A stretch of 64,000 bases of DNA, from NCBI GenBank assembly GCA_003508835.1, contig PUFA01000022.1, forward strand, positions 5,952,001 through 6,016,000, written 5' to 3'. The notes under the pieces were generated by a model that worked only from the letters and a program-made list of their open reading frames with translations, was not told where the DNA came from and searched no databases. This DNA is from Eonycteris spelaea. Its lineage: Eukaryota; Chordata; Mammalia; Chiroptera; Pteropodidae. Below, in pieces: positions 11,241-23,830 of this stretch. The first letter of the stretch is position 1, and every line of letters begins with the position of its first letter. Position numbers and translations under genes: made by a program.

Positions 11241-14200
11241 GCTCCTCAAAGGTTTATTTTTTAATAGTATTTACACCTGAAATTACCTTTTTTTGTTAAT
11301 TGTTTCTTTTCCTTCACGTAGAATACAAACATCGTGTAAAAACTGGTATTTGTCTTTTAGGCACAGTCTACCAGCACTCGGAGATGCCTAACTAACAGCG
11401 GGCGCGACTATTTGTTGAACGCATCCTTTTCTTCCTCTTTTTTTTGCTGATACAAGAAGAATTTTCCTTTCATCTGTCACAAATGTTATATACTGCATTA
11501 TTGTGCACCTTTTATTCATGCATGCATGCATTCATTCATTCATTCATTCATTCATTGGTGTTCCTCTTGAAGTTCTGTGGCTACCTGTTCTAAAAGAAAG
11601 AGGTTTTACTTAGGTGCACTGTTTGCTCCTTAGCCTCTTTCATTTTTCTCTGCTTGGCAGTAAGGGGGCTGTCTCAGTTCAAACACCTTCAATTTTCAGA
11701 CTTGGGACATTTCCTTCCATTAATTTTATCTTGTCTGTTGAGTATTCATTTTTTGTAGCCGTCTCTTCTTATGTTTCGAAGGCCAATCTTATACCTAATC
11801 GATCTGAAAATATTGACTAGAATTTTCTTTAATTTCACGATTCTCTGGATTATTATTTTCTCCATGGTTAATTTTTGTTTTCTTTGTTCTTTTGTTCCTT
11901 CTCTTTGGTCATTTGGTGATCCTTGGTTTATGCTTGTGAAGGTGAGAAGATTGGATGATATAAGTAGTTGAAAGACATTTTATTTTCTCTCTTTTGGATC
12001 GATTTGTTTCCCAGATTCCTTCGAATGAGATGACTATCTGTGAGTAGTAAATACATAACGATGGGGTGCTAGCAGGTGAGGTTCACTTAAGGACACCAAG
12101 CCTATAACATTACACGTGCCCTACACACAGAAAGGTTTTATGTCTTAGCCCGACATCCCACTAGGAGCCTGAGCAAAATTCTGGCAACGTTTTAGAATGC
12201 AAAATCTGTTTTTACTTTGAGAGACAGCAACTCTTCTATTCTTCTCCCTGGATGTGAGGGCTTAATGGTGGTCGTGGTCTATTTGGTCCAGTTGCTGCAA
12301 ACGTGGTTCCTGTCATTATTGTCCCACATCTCACTCCCACCCTCCGGATGTGCACCATGCAAGCTCGGAGCCTTTCTGAAGCCTCACAGGGAAGAAAGGT
12401 TCCCAAAGCAAGTCAGGCTTTCTCAGTGTTATAGTCTGGGATTCTCTCGCCCATTCCCTCCCCTGCTTCTTTCTCAAGCTGTTTCCAGAACCTTCACATG
12501 ATCTTTCCTCAAGGTTACTCTGGCTACATCAGGGCTATATCTACTCAATTCTGAACAAAGAGCTCCAATTGCAGTGCAATTTTGGGAGGAAGATGAACAA
12601 ATGTGCCCCCAGGAAATATCTTACACGTAGCGCATGGACTCTCTTTTATATTTTTTTCCTAATGTATTCTTCCTAAAATACTGGATATCAAATAACATTC
12701 AAATCAATTACCTATTTTCAAGTGTGACATGATTAAAAATGTATATTACTCAAAGAATATATGGCAAATGAGTTTTTCTTCAACATTAGAGGTAATTAAC
12801 GTATTATTTTCCACTTGATTCCTTCTGAATACTAAAAATTATGAAAATTTTATGAGGTATGTACATTTGCTTTCTGTCTCAATGGCCAATATTCTTTTTC
12901 TATTTCTCAATATTTTTTACATGAACCTAATACGTCTAACTATAATGAAAATCTTCTCCATTAATTAGTAATATTTATAAATAACTGTTCACAGTCTTAA
13001 CTTATTTCATACCATAAAATCTACTTCATATCATGTAAAATGATTTATTTACATGTATAAGAACAAGTGCCATGACTTTAATTCATAATTATGGCGCTAT
13101 ATTAATTATAAAAATGGATCCTTGGAGAGACATGCAGGTAGCTATCGTTTCTCATGAGACAATTTCATGAACAAATGTGACAGTAAACTACGAACGAGGT
13201 TTATGTTATGTTTTTCACTTTCTGCGTTTTAGAATACTTATTTTTATTCCCCGATATCTATAGAATAGTTTAGATCTACTTTTCCTCTATTGGTAAAAAA
13301 CTTGGTAGTACTTCATTTTCTAAAGTCAATTGTCTTTAATAGTTCTGGTGATTTTCTAGGGCCTGGCTACTAGAATTTGCCAGGAAACAGGTAGAAACCA
13401 TTACGCTCGATGGTGCCACAGATTTTATGCTTTATTTGGTCTCTTAAAAAAATGAACACAAGCTTTTCAAATAGCCGTATCTTACTCAAATGTGTTTTTA
13501 TGACCCAGCTCTGAAGCTCTAACTAAACTCTAAAGCTCTTCAGTACTTTGGCTCACCATCAAGTGTAGTGCTGTGAGCAGCAATTCCATAGTATAGTATT
13601 GCTTTTGTTATTTTATGACAATCTGCAGGCACTCAGGAGAACTGAATTGGCAATTCATATAATTCTACCACATAATGCAAATTTCCTTGAACTACAAGGT
13701 AGCATTTGTCTTACTAGTAACATAAAGGTGAACACTGAGTACTGCAGGAAAGCCAGTGATTTATGATCCATGGGAATGATTCTGCCCCACCGGCTGGTTA
13801 AGAGTGAGGCTTTAACTGCTATAAAGCATAAATCTACTGTCTATGAGGCTGCTCACTTTTATTACTATTTTTCTAACTTGAGAATCTTCCTGTTGGGGAT
13901 AGAACCACCTTGTCTCGTCATTTATTACTCATGCTTAAAGCTTTTGTTACAGCATGAGTGTTTGCATACAGAGGTATCAGAATTTCCTAGTTGTATGTGG
14001 AATAACCTGGATCAATCCTCTCAGCCTCTCTCATTCTCTTCTTCATAGTTTTAAGGAGGGGGGTTAGTGGTAAACGGAAGTGTATCAGTTCAAGATTCAG
14101 AGCCATGAAGAGTGCATTTCTGAGAAACCAGGGAAATAATGCAAAGAAAAACAGAGGTATCTTTGGTAACAAGAAAAAACATATCAAACCTTTCAAAGGT

Positions 14201-14814
14201 GACAGAGGAAATACAGGGAGTTGAAAGGATTTGTTAATATAATTCTTCTTAAAGGTAGAAACGGAGGGCACACAGGAGAGACAGGAGTCTGTGAAACACT
14301 AAATCTGAAGGACAGGAGCTGAATCTGTTTCTGCTACAGTTAATGGCTCTTTTCCATTATCATTTCTATTCCTGTTTTTTTTTTCTTCCATATTTCCTAG
14401 CGATTTCTTTATTCACGTCATGCACCTTTATTATTATTCATTTCATGAAAGAGGAAAACACCTTTCTCCTCTTCTTAACCTTTTGTTTAATACATGAGTG
14501 ATGTGTCTGGGTGTGTGTGTGTGCGGCTGTCATACAGATCCTGACATCTTTCGGACTGGCATTTCGAGGTTTGTGATCTCACGTAGAGAGGTTATATCTT
14601 AGAGGCTGCTATGTGTATCTCCACAGCAACTGTTAGCTTTCACCAGAAATAACCTATGCACATGGGTGAATTACAAAGTGATTGCCAATGACCAATAATG
14701 ATACAAGATGCGCGTTCCATTTCAGCAGGTTTAGTGGTTTTCTGTGCACCACATATTGTGCCAGTAGCAATCTGTGGTAAGAGTTTTCTTCCAGGAGTTT
14801 GGTGGCCTATATTC
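11241..14814. other. Unassigned DNA, no gene seen
   Basis: Mixed AT-rich sequence. Slightly GC-richer between about 12200 and 12640, where frames of up to 94 codons appear (12217-12501) but no domain is recognisable. Frames at 13770-14048 (92 codons, plus) and 13987-14271 (94 codons, minus) overlap on opposite strands and look random. Confidence 0.5.
11514..11557 (+). repeat. Compound tetranucleotide repeat (CATG)n-(CATT)n
   Basis: Three CATG units run into about seven CATT units without interruption. Confidence 0.9.
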
Positions 14815-14945
14815 TACTTCAGTTTCACAGCTTATAATTCTGTGACCTTGAGTATGTTCCTTTATTATCTTGGCTCATTCTTTTCCTATCTGGAAAGGAC
14901 AAATAATATCTTCCCGATTACCACATATGGCTACTCTGGGTACAC
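14815..14945 (+). mobile_element. MIR SINE fragment
   Basis: Shows the MIR core in sense: 'ctgtgaccttgagtatgttc' (14840-14859), then a 'cattcttttcctatctggaa' block (14876-14895) corresponding to the MIR 'cagtttcctcatctgtaaaa', then 'aataatatcttcc' (14902-14914). Both the tRNA-derived end and the 3' end are missing or too diverged to place. Confidence 0.65.
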
Positions 14946-17516
14946 ATAGATATCCTACTCAAAAGCAGGCAGACTGCTCAATACTACAAGAACATAAAGA
15001 CTATATTGCACCTATGCACATATTATATATATTTTTAATTTATATATAATATAAAAAAGGTTTTTCTTTAGTTATAGCATTTTATATTAAAATTCTATTA
15101 GATTCTTCTGTCATTATTATAACTTTATATTAATGATTTAGGACAAATTGACTTTATAACAAATCCTTCCCATTATCAAATTATCCCACTATACTATAAA
15201 AATAAGCACACTTTTATAGGAAAATATAGAAAATGTGTCACTTGTAAACCAGCTAAAAGAGTAAACAACTTGAGTAATTATTTGCTGTGTTGGGATATAA
15301 ATTTTTCATTTCTTAGCAATAAGAGTTATCTACTTACATTAGGGTTTTCATTACTAAAGAACAGATATAAACATAAAATATATTTTAATATGGTTATGTC
15401 AGTCTGGAAGGCTTCAATATACAATTTTAGGATTTTACACTATAGACAAGATTTGAATGTAATTCAGCAAAATTAAATTTGAATTATACTTATTGATCTT
15501 AGATGACATGTTTCAATTTTTAATTTAGAAAAACAATCTGAATGAATCACTTAATTAAATTTAATCATAACCAGTGATATACACCCAATAACATATTACT
15601 ATTAACTTAAGTATGCATTGCTACTATATTTTAAAATTGCAGAAAAATAATTTTAGAAGTTTGAGGAAAATATTTCTTAATAGATTAAAATTTTGTTATG
15701 TGTCATGTTTTAAATGTTTAAAAGTTTAATAAAGAAAATCTTAAATATACATAGTGAATTATTTATTTGTAATTCTGCCTTCAGGAAAAAATCATCATTT
15801 GCATGAAGTATTCAACTATAATAATTATGTGATCCTTAATGTATCAATAGAGAATATTTTCCAGAAATAATTATGAAGCCTGACAATGTACAGGTTACAC
15901 GCATTATTCACATCATATAAGTGAGTCATATACATGCAGTAGTGAGGAACCCATATCATTGAGGAAAGTATGAATTTCCACTTTATTGAATGTATTTGTT
16001 CATTAGCAATATGTTATCACAGTTCAACGTGGATCTATATGTCATTGATTAATTGATGAAATAAGAAAGGTCGCTGCTCTTTCTAAACCAGTCGTGTGCT
16101 GAGACATGATAAGTAAGATGATTAGACATAACTCTGTATACCAAACGTTTATCCTGCAGATGTGTGATCACATGCAGCCATCACTGAAGAATGAAAAGGT
16201 CACTTGCTTTGTTATACGCTTTAGTGCCTGGCTAACATTCAAAGTTCACACATCACACATTGAGTCGAAGTATTTATTTTCTCGACGGAAACAACAAAAA
16301 CTTTTCAGAACTATGGCCCCGTGAGAAAAACTCATAATCAGAACAATGTTTAGACTATTTTTTCATAAGCTATTACTAAATTAAACACCTAGTCTAATTA
16401 ATTAAGACCTGCTAAGCTAGGCCAGGGCACGAGCATGCAAGTATCTTATTGTCGATGATTATTATGCTGTGGGTCATCTCCAGGTCAGCTATCCAAATGA
16501 CTTGGAGAACTGGGCAAGAGATATCATTGCAGCATAGATGAGAATATGTCCCGATGTAAACAAGTTTCAACATGCTGAAAGTAGAATGTCCGCATCTGTG
16601 TGGGCAGGGTTGGCTAATGGAATGTTAGCTTGCTAATATCATCTCCAGGGCCTGAGTATTTCTGTGTGGTATGTAATGGAGCCGAATGATATGTCAGAAA
16701 GAAGAACCGGTTTGTTTGAGATGAACTGGTTATGGCTTTTACAATTCAGTACGTGAAGTAAAAACACGTTATTTATATAAAGACAGACATGAATGCACAC
16801 TGCACTGAATTCACTGGAAGTTTTAAATAATTTGCGGTGACATGTTGTGTTATGGTTTAGTCTACATTCGTATTGGATTTCAGAATTATTCTCCAAGAAT
16901 CCCTGAAACTCTAAAACGTGGGTGGGAGGGACAATTGCTGCATGCAATTTTTGTGCCTCTATGGTCAAAGCATATCGAAGGTGTGCTCTGCCATGTCAGG
17001 CATTCTCCAAGCAACAAAATAAAGTAGCCAACTGAACACTTCTACATTTGTACAGTCAATCAATATATCATTGTCCCACCCGTCACAGGATATAGTTTAG
17101 TGTAAATGCAACATCAGTTACCCAATGTTTCCAATATTGTCAATTTGAACTGAAAAAGGAGCAGATTTATTAGCAAAACTACAGATTTCTGATGCAGCTG
17201 CTAATACTATTGATAAAGTTAAATGTATAGAAATGAATTTATAAGTGCAATACTTCTACTTGTTCTTAATGTGTTTTATGATTTCAGACTCACGTTTGTT
17301 TTTATTTTTGTTTTATTTGTTTATTTGTTCTTTACCTTGGATAACAACATTTATTTTGCTGGTAGCTTCACTTAGCGTCACTCAAAATTAAATAGTTATT
17401 ATCCCTTGCTCATGCTGCACTTTTGGAAATCTGATACTGAAACAGAAATTATGAAAGATTTTGTTCATATGAGTGAAAGGTCAACAAACAAGATGATTGT
17501 TGCTTCCCAAGCGTGA
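14946..17516. other. AT-rich unassigned DNA
   Basis: Contains TA-alternating sequence at about 15020-15055. Frames at 16106-16324, 16639-16968 (minus, 109 codons) and 16842-17027 have no recognisable domains and no supporting splice context. No gene seen. Confidence 0.55.
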
Positions 17517-17541
17517 TTTTTTTTTTTTTTTTTTTTTTTTT
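17517..17541 (+). repeat. Poly-T tract (25 nt)
   Basis: An uninterrupted T run. No convincing target-site duplication or retroposed body was identified beside it. Confidence 0.9.
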
Positions 17542-18899
17542 ACCAATAAACACTCCCCTGAAGTGATTTTGGAATTCCTTTGCTAAGAGCTCCTATCCTA
17601 GGATAGAAAACAAAGATACTGTGTGCCCACTGTGCAAGTAAAGTGTCATTTTTACAGTGATTGAGGGGCCCTTTTTACATCAAAGTTTGCCTAAGAATAA
17701 GTTAACTACCTCAAGAGCTCAAAAAAGTTCCAGATGGGAGCTCACGCTAGCATCTCCTACCTGCTGCATTCTAAATATTCTCACTTGACTTTCTCAATTG
17801 CCAAGCTTAGTTTGTTTTTCTATCCTCTTACACTTGGTTAAGGCTAGAAAAGCACATGGGTGAGAGAGACATTATCAGGGGATAGGAGAGAAGTAAGGCA
17901 GAACTTTGGGAACTTATAATAGAAAATGATGAGTGTTTGAGATGATCAAATGGCAGAAAAAGTTTTAGGGACCCCTAGGTATCTCAGTGTCTCATCGTTA
18001 AAGAATGAAAGTCATCAGCATCACCACTTACATACCCACCTACCATCCATCCATCCATTCATTTATTCTTACATCAAGGGGAAGCTGTTTTTTCACATTA
18101 CAGCATTGTGTTTGCTTTGTTTTATTCTCTAAATGCTTAGGAAATTATTCTCTACTATATTGATTAATATTATTATAATTTGAGAAATTTTTAGAGTATT
18201 AGTGACTTTCCATGGAATCTTGATCTAACTATTGATATATATAATATAACTCAGATTATTTGTACATTCACATCTGGGGGAAAAAAATTACTAAAGGCCA
18301 ATGCAAACCAGAAAAAGAATTTGAATTTCGGAGTCTCATAATTTCAATGTGCTGTCTTTATTCGAGATGCAACATTCACAAACATAAAACAATCTAATGT
18401 CTATTAGACTGTTCTGCACAAAATGGGCCTTATTTGCCATCTCATAAAAATATTCTCTACATTTTATGTTAGGGAGGAAATAACTCATATTGCTTTATAA
18501 CTCACTATCCATATGGTTCTCACATTCTTTCCCCAGTATATTCTTACTCTAGCAATCCTTAAAAGCGTGCTTTTTTATTCCTACTCTTTGCCTCTGATTT
18601 CACTTAACTATCAACATTTTTTAAAATGCTGTATGGATTTTCACTGGTCTATAGCCTATCCTGACAGCACAACTACTATCCTTTCCTGGGCCCTGGAAAA
18701 GCCTAAAACAAACTCTTCCCTCAGTCAGGCACAGGAAGAAATGAGAAGGGGGTGTTTTAAAGGCCTAAACTGTGTCATTTCGTGGAATATATAACAGACA
18801 TACGAGAGTTTGGAGTTGTCCCTCAATAACTAAACTAATTTAATCCGCGAAGCATGTACCTCCTTCGCTCTTACCTGCAATTGTAATTATACTGCTGGT
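17542..18899. other. Unassigned DNA
   Basis: Nothing recognised apart from a short (CATC)n-like run at about 18041-18061. The 93-codon frame at 18513-18794 has no recognisable domain. Confidence 0.55.
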
Positions 18900-19035
18900 G
18901 TGTTATTTGCTGTCTGCAGTACTGAGAAGGGCAGATACTGGTTCTGCTGTGTCGAGCGCCTGCCCTTGTACCTAGAAGAGTATGTGCACGTGGTAGACGC
19001 TCTTTACAGATTCTTGAATTAATGATGTGTAGATG
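18900..19035 (+). mobile_element. L2 LINE 3' tail
   Basis: Matches the end of L2 in sense: 'gggcagatactggttctgct' (18929-18948), a 'tgcacgtggtagacgctctt' block (18983-19002), and a 'ttcttgaattaatga' end (19011-19025), the diverged form of the L2 terminus. Only the last hundred or so bases are preserved. Confidence 0.6.
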
Positions 19036-20128
19036 ATCTGGCCTTATAAAGATCACATGTGTCACCTTCAGGATAAATATGTTGAGTATCGGATTTTTCA
19101 TTTTGAAATGAAAACTAATTAATTAAAATGTTTCACGTTATTTTATAATGAATGTTGTATTTTATTAACCAGAATCAACTCATGAAAGACATAAATTAAT
19201 AGGGTTTTTTTTGTTCATTTTTCAAAAAGAACTGGTGATTTAAAACATGTTATTGTATCTTTTTTATTCTGCATAAGATATACCTACTTTGGTACGGATC
19301 TGCTTCATTCTGTATTTCCCACTATTGGGCTAATTCTAATGAATTATATTTGTGATTCAGCCGTATGAAAAAATTTGCAATCTAAATAAATTTAATTAAA
19401 AAGAGAATAGGTTTTACTTTATTTATTATTATTTCAGTTAATGCTTTTAAAACAGGTTAATTTGTTTCAACATGTAGTCTAATGACTTAAACAGGTATTT
19501 TTAAAATTTATATCTCTATATATGATGGCATTAAAAAATAATTTAATGAGATTCAGTAATTTCCATGGTAAACATTTTTCATTTTAAAACAATATATAAA
19601 TTCTATTTTTAGTTAAAACGTGATTCACAGATTCTTGTTATATCTTCCATTCTTTACCTTTGATATATTTATATTTCTCTTAGTGTTTAGCAACGAAATA
19701 TTTACGATTCTTTTTACAAGTTAGATGTCTTTGTGGAACTGTTAAGAAGAGTTATATTGTGTCCTATAATGCATAAATTCAATGGTAAAAGGTCTTACAG
19801 TTAATTTATTGTGAACTTGCTGGGCCGTTTTTCCCAGATAATTGTTCAAACATTATTCAGATGTTTCTGTGAGAGTATTTTTTGGATGATCAACATTAAA
19901 TCAGTACACTTTGAGTAAAACAAACTCCCCCTTCATAATGAAAGTGGAACTAACCCAATCAGCAGAAGGCTTTAATAGAAAAAGACTAACCTCCCTCCAT
20001 GAGAAGAAGCGATTCAGCCAGCAAACTGACTTTGGACTTGAACTGTAACTCTTCCCTGTACTTGTCTATCCCATCAGACTTTAGAATCCTTAAATCTCCA
20101 TAATGCCATGTGCTATTTCCTTAAAGTG
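19036..20128. other. AT-rich unassigned DNA
   Basis: Very AT-rich. No gene or repeat family recognised. Confidence 0.6.
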
Positions 20129-20187
<59 letters not shown>

Positions 20188-20232
20188 ACCTATCATCTAT
20201 CATCTATACACACACACACACACACACACACA
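20129..20232 (+). repeat. Compound microsatellite (ATCT)n + (CA)n
   Basis: About 15 uninterrupted ATCT units (20129-20187), a short degenerate linker of CTATC/ATCT units, then about 12-13 CA units (20207-20232). Long pure tracts of this type are usually polymorphic. The 60-codon frame at 20108-20290 is simply the translation of this repeat. Confidence 0.97.
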
Positions 20233-22259
20233 TCCTGTTGATATAATACAACAGATTTTACTCATATCCTCTTTGAAGCAGAACATCTAGCAGTTTAAGA
20301 GCTCAATGCTGTTAGGCAGTAAAGTTGATTCTAACATTTTTTTTCCTGCACCTTCAATTTTATTCTTATTTTACACTCTGATTTGAACCATGAAAAAATA
20401 CTGAGTCTGTTGTCAGTTTATTGTAATTTAAGTGGGTTGTTGAGGGCACTAAATATATAAATTTAAGAATTAGTTGTATGTGGCAACCTATTGATCAGTG
20501 TTTTGGAATAACACTGTATTTCAATCATTTTCCACCTTTCTCTTTGAAGCAGTACCTGTTCACAAAAGAAGGGGTGCCATGATGCTTATTGCTCAGTTAC
20601 ATCCTTGCAGCCTCTCTCCTTGCCCTGGTACTTCCAAGGCATCTTCACTGAACTTTTGTTGATTCTACCACTGCTGTTTAAAAAGCATTCACCGGGGAAG
20701 GGTTCTGTTTATTCCCTTTTTCCTTCTGTGTTGTAGCTGCTGCTGCTGCTGTTTTTAGTATGCCAAATGGAATATCATCACATACTCTGCTTTGAGTGTC
20801 TTATTTATAAGCCTTGCAATAACAAGTGCTCAATAAATATTTTACAAACTATTCAAGTCTAGTGAGAGTTTCAAGTAATATGTTCTATCTGCAAGGCATG
20901 CGATCGGTCTATAAAATACAAGTATATTGATCCAATTTAAAGTGAAAGCAATCACAAATGGAATGAGGCGGGAGGAATCTAGCAAAGAAAATCAGAGAAA
21001 ATAAATTGGGAAAAGCTGTAAAGAAGGCAGGAATTTTTCAGAATTTTAATCAAACCTGTTAGGTAAGTTGGACTATAAATGACCATGATGCTTCAATTTA
21101 GTATAAATTATATTTATTTTCTAACATCTCTGTCTTTTAAGGTTTTGGTGCTTAATTCCTTAAGTCGAATACTCGTCTTATATTTAGTAATACAGTCCTT
21201 CATCTGCACCCATTTTCTACCTGCTACAGAACGGGTGTACGTCTGTTGGCACTGATGTTGTGGGTTTAGTGACGATGGCTTCCTCCGGGCACTACATAGG
21301 TAGTTTGGATCCTCAATAATTCTGAAATGGACTATAGTTATAATTCATTTTTATTTGATGCAAATACCGATTTTTGATTGAAATAATCTAGCATTTCATC
21401 ATTAGCGATGCAGACAGAGACCACGAGTTAGAGGCAAGAGCAAATGTTTTTAAATCGCAAAATATCGATTATGCTTCTGAGACTGAATTCTCATAATAGG
21501 GATAGCAGCATGGCAGGATACATTGGCATATTTTTATCCATAGAAAGATATATATTTTCTTGATGTAAACATTGATTTCCAGTTTAGCTTTAGTCACTAT
21601 GAATAGCAAAGTCAATGAATCTCGATATTGACTTGAATGGTAATCAATTCCTACTTCATATTACTGAAGCCATAAATCATAGTTATCTGGCATTCTGGTA
21701 TTACTGTTTTCTAATTTCCCACGACATTCTCAGATCAATACCTCAGTATTTACTAAAGGAAGAAAACAATTTATTTCTAAGTCATTTGTAGTACAACATT
21801 TGAAAATTATGAAATTGATATTTTAACTTTTGTGATTCCTAAAGGCGTTGCAAGAAAAAAAAATGTGATCAAGGAGACTTATGTTCCTAACACCTTTGAA
21901 TCTTAAATAACTTGATCTGTAATTGATGATTGATGTACATTTTTATTTGTTAAGTGTGAAGGCTACATAAACAAATAGGTGATTACATTATTTTATTCAG
22001 AGACATGGCACTTAAAGTAGTGTTATAAATGCAAAATACTTGAAATTGAATTAAGCATTTAAGCGACACAAAATTAGTTGTTGGAATGCAGAGTTAGAAG
22101 ATAATTGCCAGATTTCAGCATAGCATGTACCATTTTCTAAAACTTTAGAAGTGTTATGACAGTAGTTAAAATATAAAAAGCTGCACCTAGATGAAATTGA
22201 CTCATCAAAAGAAATATACAGCAAAGAGACTACAGAATGGGCCGGGAAAATTAACAGGC
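20233..22259. other. Unassigned DNA with a weak L2/MIR-like tail
   Basis: At about 20812-20850 there is a 'gtgctcaataaatattttac' motif resembling the common 3' end of L2 and MIR, with no clear upstream body. A short CTG run (4-5 units) lies at about 20739-20751. The remainder shows no gene or repeat I can name. Confidence 0.4.
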
Positions 22260-22520
22260 CTGATGCTCTCTGCCTAAATCATTGTTACACACTAATTAGT
22301 GCTACGCTCTGATTTGAGGCTTTAAATTTGTTCCTTTGAAGATTTCCTTAAAATTGTATTCAAAGGAAAGCCTCTTCTTTAATAAGACTGTATAATTCTC
22401 TGTTCACTTGGGGAACACAGCTCCCCGGCATAACGTTACTGAAAACCAGCAGCTCACTTCGACAGAAGTGCTAATCATTAACATTCCAGCATCAGCCAGT
22501 TGCTGCATTCTCTAAGACCA
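22260..22520. other. Low-repeat segment with hairpin and homeodomain-type core
   Basis: No transposable element match is apparent, and composition is less skewed than in the flanks. It contains an ACTAATTAGT palindrome (22291-22300), a TAAT-core motif of the kind bound by homeodomain proteins, and an imperfect hairpin at 22316-22374. In that hairpin GAGGCTTT plus CCTTTGAA pair with TTCAAAGG plus AAAGCCTC around a 9-nt bulge and an 18-nt loop. These features are visible; regulatory function is inference. Confidence 0.3.
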
Positions 22521-23139
22521 AAATAAAATAATAGGGCAAATATGTCTCCTCCATTCCAATAAGTACTTGAAAAAAACTCAATAATGTTCATTAAATACAT
22601 AAATGTGAATATTAAAAATAAAGATTTTTCCCCTGTGATTTATTATGTACTATCTGAAAAGCAAAGCCGAAGGAAATCATCATTATATGGCATACAAAGG
22701 AATTCTTTGGCTGTTAATTATAATGTAAATGTATCATTATACCAGGGGAAAAGAATGACTTCATATTTAAAACCATCAGGCGTGACCGGTCACTCAAAAT
22801 ATAGATGCATTAATCTTTAATAATTCTTACAGTACAATATGGGCAAGGATAATATAAAATGATGAGATACCTTAAAATGATTTAAAGGAAAATTTTAGTA
22901 ATGGTCTGTTATAAATGGAAGCTTGACAGAAGAAAAGAGGGTATTTTACATTGTCTTCTAAAAGACAGAGCAGTTAATAGGAAAATTTACACAGACTTCA
23001 GCTCCACGCAATCTGCCAAATACCTTATTTACTACTGTCTTTTTTCTCCACTAGTCTTGCAATGACATTTAATGTAATCTAAAGTCCCCATGCTAAATGA
23101 AAAAAACGTATCATTGTCATGTTAGAACAGGAAAAACCT
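22521..23139. other. Unassigned AT-rich DNA
   Basis: Contains a 78-codon plus frame (22584-22820) with no recognisable domain. No gene seen. Confidence 0.5.
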
Positions 23140-23275
23140 TGGGCTGGGGGTTAAAATAATAAACTTGTTTAATCATTAACTCTCTGTGTGTCCTTGGGAA
23201 ATTAATTTATCCTCCCAGGCGCTCCGTTTCCTCTTTTGTGCAAGGAAGAGTCAGAGAAGCTGATTTCCAAATGTT
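23140..23275 (+). mobile_element. MIR SINE
   Basis: The MIR core is clear: 'taactctctgtgtgtccttg' (23177-23196) followed by 'aaattaatttatcctccc' and 'cgctccgtttcctcttttgt' (23220-23239), which corresponds to the conserved 'gcctcagtttcctcatctgt' block. The upstream 'gggctgggggttaaaa' fits the diverged 5' half. Confidence 0.8.
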
Positions 23276-23359
23276 CACAATTTATACAACTGATATCAAG
23301 GCAGCTTTCACCTTGAAATGGTGACAGCTCTACAGGGTTAGTGGGTACTCTTGTATTGT

Positions 23360-23830
23360 GTCAATTTAAGCTGTAAACACATAATACTTCCCAGAAGGTC
23401 CTGCCTTGCATGGTTCCAGGTAAAACTGACCACGAGATACTTTGAAAGTCAACATCGTTTGAGGTAGTGAGGGACAGATACAGAATTGCCGCTTGTCCCC
23501 ACTTTACTGTAAGACCACGTCTCCTCATAGATTTCTGGCCCTGCCCACCAGCTAGATGCCCAGCTGTCAACTCGTGAAGACAGCAGGCAGGAAGAGCCAA
23601 AGGCTTCACACCGAGATCTCCTCTGCTCACGCGGTGGTCTCTTGCAGCTTCCTGCAAACCCTTTTACTGCTACAGCAGGGTTATTTAGTGACTTTTTTTC
23701 TGATCCTTTCTGGTCCTTTAATTCGTCAGTTCCTCCAACAATTGTGTAGGACCTAATTTCTATAATAAGTTCCTGATTTTCTAACACCCACAGGGTTCTT
23801 GCTTTCCTGATAGAACTCTAGCTGAGACAG
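23360..23830 (+). mobile_element. Possible MaLR-type LTR, diverged
   Basis: The right end, with 'ttctataataagttcctgat' (23758-23777) and 'gttcttgctttcctgatag' (23795-23813) followed by 'aactctagctgagacag', resembles the 3' end of some MaLR-like mammalian LTRs ('...tctggagaaccctaactaatacag'). The body is too diverged to confirm. Frames of 98-112 codons on the minus strand (23361-23787) overlap each other and are probably by-products of this GC-richer patch. Confidence 0.3.

Noticed and set aside
17511..17575. Possible target-site duplication ('gtgatttt') around the 25-nt poly-T
   Set aside because: Only about 8 bp, mostly T, and the interval between has no recognisable element; likely coincidence.
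23361..23787. Two overlapping minus-strand frames of 98-112 codons
   Set aside because: They overlap each other in different frames inside a probable old LTR; neither has a domain.
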